Of a stretch of 6,379 bases of DNA, positions 1 to 5,525 are shown piece by piece. A program made the position numbers and the translations under genes. Position 1 is the stretch's first letter; every line of letters begins with the position of its first letter. Source of the stretch: Sulfurimonas sp. Lineage in GTDB: Bacteria; Campylobacterota; Campylobacteria; Campylobacterales; Sulfurimonadaceae. The stretch lies in contig JALSMC010000305.1 in NCBI GenBank assembly GCA_026987995.1, forward strand, positions 1 through 6,379, written 5' to 3'. The notes below the pieces were generated by a model. The model had not been told where the DNA came from. It saw only the letters and a list, made by a program, of their open reading frames with translations, and did no database searches.

Positions 1-155
1 GAATAATTATTTGTTTGAAATGCACCTTTATTAGCATACTCTATTGAACTATCTAACATACTGACATCAAATCCAATTATAAAACCTTTTTGAGTCATTT
101 CCCCATAAGCTAGACTTGTAAGTAGTGTTGTAATTAAAACTATTTTCTTTATCAT
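1..155 (-). CDS. Exported, probable outer-membrane protein, N-terminal part (cut by window edge)
   Basis: The first 51 codons of a gene that runs off the left edge. The ATG at 155-153 directly follows the TAA of the HlyD gene (TAAATG, no gap). A good ribosome site, AGGGAG, lies 6 nt upstream inside the end of that gene. The product starts MIKKIVLITTLLTSLAYG, a clear Sec signal peptide: two lysines, a hydrophobic core, and a signal peptidase I site after Ala16 (SLA) or Gly18 (AYG). The mature start, EMTQKGFIIGFDVSML, alternates glycine, aromatic and hydrophobic residues like the first strand of a small outer-membrane beta-barrel. It does not resemble the start of a TolC-type pore, which would soon show helical repeat sequence. 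Co-transcription with the exporter suggests a surface or outer-membrane role linked to secretion, but too little is visible to name the family. The reading frame and signal peptide are confident; the barrel call is tentative. Confidence 0.75.
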   Translation of the reverse strand, partial: MIKKIVLITTLLTSLAYGEMTQKGFIIGFDVSMLDSSIEYANKGAFQTNNY

Positions 156-1430
156 TTAGTGCTCCCTAAGTGCATTTTTCTTTATATCTTTGAGTGGTTT
201 TAATATGTATTCCATTATAGTTTTCTTTCCTGTGAGTATGTTTATATCTGCACTCATTCCCGGTAAAACTATCTCATTTTCTCCAAAGGCTGCTTTAGTT
301 GTGCTTATTTTGACTTCATAAAAGCTAATACCCTTCTCATTTATGAAACTATCCGAAGAGATATTGACTAAAGTACCATCAAGTGAGCCATAACGCGAGA
401 ACTCAAATGCACTGATACTCACGCTTACTTTCTGCCCTGTCCATACTTTAGCCCTATCTGATGTCTTTATCTGACCAAGTATCAACAGAGACTCTCCCAT
501 AGGTGTTATCTCAACTACGGGGTCACCAGGTTTAACTATTCCCCCGATTGTATGAAAATATATCTTCTTTATCGTTCCGTTTACGGGAGACTTTATAGTT
601 TTTCGTATCTCTCTGTCGCTATTTGCCTTTGAGCGCTCTTCTAGCTTGGATATTTCTATACGTACACTACGAAGCTCTTTGAGCTGTGCTGCATGCTCTT
701 TACTTTTGAAGTTCTCAAACTTCTGTTTTACCTCGTTTAGTTCTTCTTCTACAACAGGTATAGAGTTCTTTATACTCTCTTGCTCTGTCTTTAAGCTCTG
801 TTTTTTTGCAAGTTGTGTGAGGTACATTTGACGAGAAGATGCACCCTGCTTTACAAGTCGCTCTTGAATAGATACATTCTCTTTAGCGATTTTGAGTTCA
901 AGGTTTAAGTTCTTTAACTTGTTTTGCATCTGCTTAATTTCTAAGGTTTTTTTATGGATAGTATCTTCTAAAAGTTCTAGTTCATCATTAAATGATTGTC
1001 TATTTGCCAAAAATATACTCTGCTCATTGTCAATAATATGCGGTATACTTTTTTTGAGCCTTTTTGAGAACTTAATAGTTTTTTTCTCTGCTATTTCTGC
1101 TTTGAGTCGCTGTTCTTGTGCAAAAAATGCATCAAGTTCTATCTCTTTTTCTTCTGCATCTGAGAGGAAAAATGCTTGTGAGAGTCTAAAGAGTGCCTGA
1201 CCTTTTTTGACACTTTCTCCCTCTTTTACAAGTATCTCTTTGATGATACCACCCTCGAGATGCTGAATGATTTTTGTTTGAGAAGATGGCACAACAGTCC
1301 CGCTTCCAACAACACTTTCATCTATCTCACTCAAACTAGCCCAGACTATAAAAACAAGAGTAAAAAGCATGATGGGCCATGTGACTAAACGGTGGTTCCA
1401 GTGTGTCTCAAAATCTACTATGCTATTCAC
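156..1430 (-). CDS. Type I secretion membrane fusion protein, HlyD/LapC type
   Basis: A 424-residue periplasmic adaptor that should link the inner-membrane ABC exporter to a TolC-like outer-membrane channel. Its parts follow the family order. A short cytoplasmic N-terminus is followed by one membrane helix (about 16-32). Next come the first lipoyl half (about 50-82, with HLEGGIIKEILVKEGESV), a long charged coiled-coil hairpin (about 90-275) and the second lipoyl half (about 279-310, SPVNGTIKKI then GGIVKPGDPVVEITP). A beta-barrel region leads to the family tail, PGMSADINILTGKKTIMEYILKPL split over 390-412. The length is normal for the family. The start is GTG at 1430 within GTGAATAG, so the gene overlaps the ABC gene by 8 bp; AAGGGGGT upstream supports this start. 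It is the direct partner of the upstream permease/ATPase. No frameshift or missing domain is visible. The family call is firm; the cargo assignment is inferred from position. Confidence 0.95.
   Translation of the reverse strand: MNSIVDFETHWNHRLVTWPIMLFTLVFIVWASLSEIDESVVGSGTVVPSSQTKIIQHLEGGIIKEILVKEGESVKKGQALFRLSQAFFLSDAEEKEIELDAFFAQEQRLKAEIAEKKTIKFSKRLKKSIPHIIDNEQSIFLANRQSFNDELELLEDTIHKKTLEIKQMQNKLKNLNLELKIAKENVSIQERLVKQGASSRQMYLTQLAKKQSLKTEQESIKNSIPVVEEELNEVKQKFENFKSKEHAAQLKELRSVRIEISKLEERSKANSDREIRKTIKSPVNGTIKKIYFHTIGGIVKPGDPVVEITPMGESLLILGQIKTSDRAKVWTGQKVSVSISAFEFSRYGSLDGTLVNISSDSFINEKGISFYEVKISTTKAAFGENEIVLPGMSADINILTGKKTIMEYILKPLKDIKKNALREH
162..167 (-). promoter_or_regulatory. Ribosome binding site of the exported protein
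   Basis: AGGGAG on the minus strand lies 6 nt before the ATG at 155, within the last codons of the HlyD gene. It fixes the start of a gene too truncated here to be judged by length, and implies its own initiation as well as coupling to the upstream gene. Confidence 0.7.
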
Positions 1431-3510
1431 TTTTACCCCCTTGGAGTTGTTTTAAAATATCATCGCGTTTACCATCTGCAACTATTTTTCCATCGTTTAC
1501 TACTATGACTCTGTCTACAAGTTTTAAAGCCGAAAACCTATGAGTAATCAAAATAAGTGTTTTGTCAGCTACTATAGGTGCTAGTCTATTTATAACACTG
1601 TTTTCAAGACCAATATCAAGTCCTGTAGTTGGTTCATCCAAAATAAGAATTTTTGGATTATTAACTAGTGCACGGGCTAGTGCTACTAAGTGCTTCTGTC
1701 CTGTTGAGAGGTTGTCGCCATTTTCCCCGATTTGAAGAGTATCACCTACTCCTCCTTTTTTTATTAGCTCTTCTAAACCTGTAAGTTTTACAAGTCTTGC
1801 TATTTCATCACTACTGATAGAACGAGAAAGAGCGATGTTTTGGGCAAGTGTTCCCGCAAACATAAAAGGGTCTTGAGGCATAACACCGATGTTTTGTCTT
1901 GCTTCTATAGGATGTAGTGTATTTGTTGGCATACCATCGAGGTAAACTGTACCACTTGTTGGTGTATCTAAGAGTGAGACAAGACGTTGAAATGTACTCT
2001 TTCCTGCTCCTGTTTGACCGATGATACCGACTTTTTCTCCTGCTTTTATTTTTATGGTTACATTATCCAAAGAGGGGTACTTACTTCCTTGGTAAAAGTA
2101 AGAAACATTAGAAAATTCTATTTCGCCTTTAAGTTCGCCTAAACCTATTTGAGTATTCTCATTCACTTCACGAGGTAGATGCCAGAACTCATTTATAGAG
2201 GCTAATGAATCTTTCATCTTTTTATAGTTAAGCAGTACACTAGAGATGTTTACTATAGGAACCATCGCACGTGAAGAGAGTATAGTAATGGCTATAAGTC
2301 CACCAACACTAAGGGACTGTGACTGTATTTCATACACACCAACACCAACGACAAGAAGTGTAACTATCTGGATAATAGTATAAGAAGTGTTTGAAGTAAG
2401 GTGCTGGAGTAGCTGTATCTTCTCCCCTAGTTTTTCATAAAACGCGACAACACGCCCCCAAGTAAAGAGTCTATGAGTATGACCATTCACAAGTTTTATG
2501 GCATCACGACCTTGAATAGTTTCTACTAAATAGCCATGTTTGGACTGTGCTTTTTTAAACTGTTCGTGTGCTAAAGTAGCGAGTGGTATCTGCATGAGTA
2601 GATTAAACGCGACCATAATGAAACCAGCACTAAAAGGTATAATAGCCATAGTGGGAGAGATTAGGTAGATAACATACACTGCGATAAAGAAGAAAGGTAA
2701 GTCTAGCACCTGAGTAAGCGACCTAGAAGTAAAGAACTCTTTTACTTGTGAGAGTTCACGAAAGAGATTTGCTTTTGTGCCTGAAAGGAGTTTATCGTAC
2801 TGTGTTTTGACCCCTATCATACGTTCAAGCAGTACCTCTTCTAAGTGAATGGCTATCTTTTTACCTGTTTTTTCTAAGATGTAAACGCGGACACTTTTTA
2901 AAATAACCTCAAACAAAAAGATGATAAGAATCCCACCACCTAAAACATACAAAGTATCAGTTGCAAAGTTTGGAATGATACGGTTATAAACATTCATAGT
3001 AAAAAGAGGCAGTGCTAATGCGAAGATGTTTATGAAAAGGGAGATAAAAGCCACTTCAACATAAGCTCTCCATGAAGCTTTAATAGGTGCCCAAAACCAT
3101 GAAAGCTCTTTTGTACGAGAACTAACAAGTGAGTCTTGTTTGTTACGAAAAAACATGATGGCATTTTTAAAGCCCTTTAGTTTTTTCTTAGGAAGTTCTT
3201 CACTTTCACCTGTCCCTATGTTTATAAAACTCACTTTTTCACGAGTCATCGCGTTTAGTACTATGAGTTCATCGTTTTTGTTATAGAGAATGACAGGGAG
3301 TAAAAAACTATCAAGTGTTTCGAGGTTTATCTCTTGTGTTTGAGCATAAAGATTGGACTCTTTTGCAACTTTGAGCAGTGACTTAACATCAAACTCCTCC
3401 TCTGTTGCACCAGAAATGGCTAAAATAGTCTCGCGTTTAATCTCACCAAAGTAAAACTCTAAAATCTTATGAAGACTATCTATTAGCTGTGAACCTTGTG
3501 GACTACTCAT
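1423..3510 (-). CDS. Type I secretion system permease/ATPase (LapB/LssB-like ABC exporter)
   Basis: A 695-residue inner-membrane ABC half-transporter, acting as a dimer to power one-step export of a protein substrate. Residues 1-125 match a C39-peptidase-like domain in length and pattern, but no cysteine is present and the usual histidine region reads LLPVILYNKNDELIVL. It is therefore a non-cutting, cargo-binding type. About six membrane helices fall at 150-172, 185-206, 266-284, 286-306, 376-393 and 400-420. The ATPase domain (about 462-690) is complete: Walker A GQTGAGKST (498-506), Q-loop MPQDPF (Q546), signature LSTGQ (601-605, one change from LSGGQ), Walker B ILILDEP (621-627, Glu626) and H-loop His657. 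The ATG at 3510 overlaps the preceding gene by 8 bp (ATGAGTAG), with AAAGGT 5 nt upstream. The lack of a working peptidase fits large RTX-type adhesins rather than small double-glycine peptides. The likely cargo is the protein ending at 5526. Confidence 0.96.
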   Translation of the reverse strand: MSSPQGSQLIDSLHKILEFYFGEIKRETILAISGATEEEFDVKSLLKVAKESNLYAQTQEINLETLDSFLLPVILYNKNDELIVLNAMTREKVSFINIGTGESEELPKKKLKGFKNAIMFFRNKQDSLVSSRTKELSWFWAPIKASWRAYVEVAFISLFINIFALALPLFTMNVYNRIIPNFATDTLYVLGGGILIIFLFEVILKSVRVYILEKTGKKIAIHLEEVLLERMIGVKTQYDKLLSGTKANLFRELSQVKEFFTSRSLTQVLDLPFFFIAVYVIYLISPTMAIIPFSAGFIMVAFNLLMQIPLATLAHEQFKKAQSKHGYLVETIQGRDAIKLVNGHTHRLFTWGRVVAFYEKLGEKIQLLQHLTSNTSYTIIQIVTLLVVGVGVYEIQSQSLSVGGLIAITILSSRAMVPIVNISSVLLNYKKMKDSLASINEFWHLPREVNENTQIGLGELKGEIEFSNVSYFYQGSKYPSLDNVTIKIKAGEKVGIIGQTGAGKSTFQRLVSLLDTPTSGTVYLDGMPTNTLHPIEARQNIGVMPQDPFMFAGTLAQNIALSRSISSDEIARLVKLTGLEELIKKGGVGDTLQIGENGDNLSTGQKHLVALARALVNNPKILILDEPTTGLDIGLENSVINRLAPIVADKTLILITHRFSALKLVDRVIVVNDGKIVADGKRDDILKQLQGGKSE
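1435..1442 (-). promoter_or_regulatory. Strong ribosome binding site of the HlyD gene (GTG start)
   Basis: AAGGGGGT on the minus strand ends 4 nt before the GTG at 1430 and lies inside the last codons of the ABC gene. It supports GTG as the true start, which keeps the N-terminal cytoplasmic segment ahead of the membrane helix at its usual length. Confidence 0.7.
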
Positions 3511-4861
3511 CTATGACCTTTATGCTATACTCCTCTTCTAATGCCTTGTAAACCTGCCTAAACACTGAGTTAAAATCTCCTAATGAGTACTGAGAGAAGA
3601 GTCTTGCTGATGGATACCAAGAGCTTTGACACTCTCCAACTCCCCAACGCCAGTCTGGTACTTTTTGTAAAAGTATCCAAACCTTTTTCCCCATCGCACC
3701 TGCTAGATGTGCGACAGCAGTATCACTCGTGATGACTAAGTCTAATGCTGTTATAATCTTTGCAGTTGTTGCAAAGTTATCTATGTGAAGACTTAAATCA
3801 ATTATATCATCTTTCATGCCATGATGCTCTAGATCTTTAGCATCTTCTCCAAGTTGTAGAGAGTAGAGGTCTATATCTTCATGCTTTGCCATCGCCTTAA
3901 AATGTCGTAAATCAAATACTTTTTTAGCATAAGATTCGCCTGTGTTACTCGCACCCCAAACAATACCAAGCTTGAGTTTTTTACTCACTAACTCGTAGCC
4001 TTCATAAGCATAAAGATAAGGATAATTTTCTGTAAGTTTTTCACTTTTTCTATCAAGTACATATGCCAAAGACATAAATGCCAGCTGAAAATCAAAGGCG
4101 GGAATAGGTTCTGAGCGAGTATAAACTTCATCTACTTCTTCAAGTGTTTCAAAAAGTTCTTTAAGTCCATCTCTGAGATATAAAATAACTGTCGCACCTT
4201 TTTCTTTGAGCAGTTTAAGATAACGAGCCATCATAAGAGTATCGCCAAAACCTTGTTCTGCATGCACTAACACTCGCTCACCTGTTAGTGTTTGTCCTCC
4301 ATAACGTGCTGCTTGAAATATCTCTTTATAATTATGAAGATGTCCCTGCATCTCCTCTTTTTCAAAACGCCACTCATACTCATCCCAACCCTCTGCATAC
4401 TCTTTGGTCTGTAGTAAAACTGTTGCTAAGTCGAAGTGTGCATTAATATGCTTAGAGTCTAGTGCTATTGCTTGTTTATAATAATTTGTCGCTTCACGAA
4501 ATCGACCTAGATTTTTGTATGCCGAAGCACAGTTGGAGAAGTGATTTGCCGACTTGTTATCAAGTGAAATAGCAAACTTATGAAAGTAAACTGCCTCTTC
4601 ATGTCTATCTGTCTTGTTGAGAGCATTTCCAAGATTAGTATATGCCCCTGCATAGGTAGGTTTGAGTTTTATGCAAGTCTGGTAGAGTTTTATAGCCTTC
4701 TCATACTCTTTAAACTTCGCATACAAAGCCCCTAGGTTTGCATATGCTTCTGCATATTTAGGATTTTCCTCTATCGCTTTTTTAAATGCCACCTCTGCAT
4801 CTTTATACTGCTGTTTGTTATAGGCTGTTATGGCTAGGTTATTATAATCTAGTGCATTCAC
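3503..4861 (-). CDS. TPR protein with C-terminal glycosyltransferase-like domain
   Basis: 452 residues, probably cytoplasmic: no signal peptide or membrane helix. The N-terminal half holds four TPR units (about 4-35, 36-69, 70-103, 104-137) and a partial fifth (138-165), recognisable from repeats such as AEAYANLGALYAKFKEYEKA. The C-terminal half (about 195-440) resembles the GT-B-type domain of TPR-linked glycosyltransferases related to the heptosyltransferase (GT9) group. Visible motifs are VLVHAEQGFGDTLMMARYLK (198-217), LGIVWGASNTG (298-308), ITSDTAVAHLAGAMGKKVW (377-395), PDWRWG (402-407) and SWYPSARLF (414-422). Donor and acceptor cannot be told from sequence. The start is GTG at 4861, the only in-frame start before TPR 1 because a TAG lies six codons upstream. 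It has no clear ribosome site and follows the antitoxin stop by 1 nt, so reinitiation is likely. Its 3' end overlaps the ABC gene, which suggests work on the secreted protein or surface glycans; that role is inference. Confidence 0.88.
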   Translation of the reverse strand: MNALDYNNLAITAYNKQQYKDAEVAFKKAIEENPKYAEAYANLGALYAKFKEYEKAIKLYQTCIKLKPTYAGAYTNLGNALNKTDRHEEAVYFHKFAISLDNKSANHFSNCASAYKNLGRFREATNYYKQAIALDSKHINAHFDLATVLLQTKEYAEGWDEYEWRFEKEEMQGHLHNYKEIFQAARYGGQTLTGERVLVHAEQGFGDTLMMARYLKLLKEKGATVILYLRDGLKELFETLEEVDEVYTRSEPIPAFDFQLAFMSLAYVLDRKSEKLTENYPYLYAYEGYELVSKKLKLGIVWGASNTGESYAKKVFDLRHFKAMAKHEDIDLYSLQLGEDAKDLEHHGMKDDIIDLSLHIDNFATTAKIITALDLVITSDTAVAHLAGAMGKKVWILLQKVPDWRWGVGECQSSWYPSARLFSQYSLGDFNSVFRQVYKALEEEYSIKVIDE

Positions 4862-4862
4862 T

Positions 4863-5159
4863 TTATATAGCTTTTTCTAAATCACCATGGCTGTACTGAT
4901 GAATGATAGAGCTTATAAGTGTTTGATAAGGCATCCCTAAATTAATCGCTTTTGCCTTTAATCGTTCTATATCATCCTCTAGTAATCTTATGCTTATGGA
5001 CTTGCGCTTAGATAATTTTTCTATTGTATTGGATGAAGCACTTTTTAAAGATTTACTTAGTTTAGAAAATTCATCTTTTTCAACTGACATAAAGTTTTCA
5101 TTTTCTAAATCTTCTAAAATTTGTAACTCTTCTTGAGTTTGAATTTTATCTATTTTCAT
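4863..5159 (-). CDS. Antitoxin, ribbon-helix-helix (BrnA/CopG-like)
   Basis: A 98-residue small protein, the likely partner and neutraliser of the upstream toxin and a DNA-binding autoregulator. The N-terminal part, with LQILEDLENENFMSVEKDEF (12-31), matches the toxin-wrapping segment of CopG-type antitoxins in this family. A charged linker follows. The C-terminal ribbon-helix-helix consists of strand KSISIRLL (53-60), helix EDDIERLKAKAINL (61-74), turn GMPYQT (75-80) and helix LISSIIHQYSHG (81-92). The PYQTLI..IIH.Y pattern is very typical of these antitoxins. The ATG at 5159 overlaps the toxin stop as ATGA, with AAAGGA 6 nt upstream, so translation is coupled. The toxin-first order fits BrnTA systems, in which the antitoxin represses the shared promoter. 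The gene is followed by the TPR gene after a single base. The antitoxin family is confident; the exact subfamily less so. Confidence 0.88.
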   Translation of the reverse strand: MKIDKIQTQEELQILEDLENENFMSVEKDEFSKLSKSLKSASSNTIEKLSKRKSISIRLLEDDIERLKAKAINLGMPYQTLISSIIHQYSHGDLEKAI

Positions 5160-5431
5160 TTTGGATCCTTTAGATATTTTTTAGTCTCTTTTCTACTTGG
5201 AAATATAGTTTTCAAAAAGAACTCATCTCCATTCTTTACAAAAGGAACAACATAAGCATAATTAGAGATATTGACCACTAAACAGTATTGGTCTTGATGA
5301 TTAGTACTACTGTTTTTAATAATATCGAGTAGTTTAGCATTTTCAATACTCATTAAAACATCTTCAAAACAGACTTTTCGCTCTTTTTTTAGCAATATAT
5401 TTTTCTCATCATTCCAAGTTATACTATTCAA
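5156..5431 (-). CDS. BrnT-like toxin of a type II toxin-antitoxin system
   Basis: A 91-residue basic protein and the first gene of the apparent operon. The N-terminal stretch ITWNDEKNILLKKERKVCFEDVL (4-26) fits the BrnT opening: W-[ND]-x-x-K, a run of basic residues, then [SC]FED. The middle, YCLVVNISNYAYVVPFV (49-65), forms the beta core of the RelE-like fold. The end, FFLKTIFPSRKETKKYL (71-87), matches the basic final strand and helix of the family. BrnT toxins of known systems are ribonucleases that inhibit translation; whether this one is active is not shown. The start is TTG at 5431: an AAAAGGA site is well spaced for it, and the only nearby ATG (5436) is out of frame and ends after two codons. 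The pair is AT-richer than the transporter genes (15 G/C in 60 bases at 5161-5220, against 28 in 60 at 1681-1740), which hints at separate acquisition. Confidence 0.85.
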   Translation of the reverse strand: MNSITWNDEKNILLKKERKVCFEDVLMSIENAKLLDIIKNSSTNHQDQYCLVVNISNYAYVVPFVKNGDEFFLKTIFPSRKETKKYLKDPK

Positions 5432-5443
5432 TTCATTCCTTTT
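5429..5443 (-). promoter_or_regulatory. Ribosome binding site and TTG start of the toxin, with overlapping ATG mini-frame
   Basis: The minus strand shows AAAAGGA (5443-5437) followed by ATGAATTG. The TTG at 5431-5429 lies about 6 nt after the GG of the ribosome site, which is good spacing, and opens the toxin frame. The ATG at 5436-5434 is only 1 nt after the GG and reads Met-Asn-stop, the stop overlapping the toxin start. The TTG is chosen because it is the only start that gives the full BrnT N-terminus. A rare start may hold toxin synthesis low. Confidence 0.6.
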
Positions 5444-5470
5444 GTATATGGATTGTATAGTTAATTATAC
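5444..5470 (-). promoter_or_regulatory. Putative antitoxin operator: three TATAC/GTATA boxes at 11-bp spacing
   Basis: On the minus strand GTATA (5470-5466), TATAC (5459-5455) and TATAC (5448-5444) are each separated by 6 bp, placing them one helical turn apart. The first two form a near-palindrome, GTATAATTAACTATAC (5470-5455). It overlaps the -10 hexamer and the expected start site, where a ribbon-helix-helix repressor would block RNA polymerase. The array is seen directly; binding by the antitoxin is inferred. Confidence 0.5.
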
Positions 5471-5492
5471 TGAAATGAATACTTAATGTCAA
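5464..5492 (-). promoter_or_regulatory. Consensus sigma70 promoter of the toxin-antitoxin/secretion operon
   Basis: On the minus strand a perfect -35 TTGACA (5492-5487) and a perfect -10 TATAAT (5469-5464) are separated by exactly 17 bp (5486-5470). A/T-rich sequence just upstream (about 5500-5525) could act as an UP element. Transcription should begin near 5457, giving a leader of about 26 nt before the toxin TTG. It is the only near-consensus promoter noticed in the window. The genes from the toxin to the left edge have no gap larger than 1 bp, so it probably drives all of them. Confidence 0.85.
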
Positions 5493-5525
5493 GCCACTTA
5501 ATTTTCGATTTTAAATAATTTATAA

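Noticed and set aside
646..1200. Two plus-strand open frames opposite the HlyD coiled coil.
   Set aside because: Their Ser/Phe/Cys-rich products are the usual antisense of a Lys/Glu-rich coiled coil, and the minus-strand gene is firmly identified.
5493..5525. Possible terminator between the cargo gene and the toxin promoter.
   Set aside because: The sequence is AT-rich with only weak, imperfect inverted repeats and no GC stem with a T-run; read-through or factor-dependent termination cannot be excluded.
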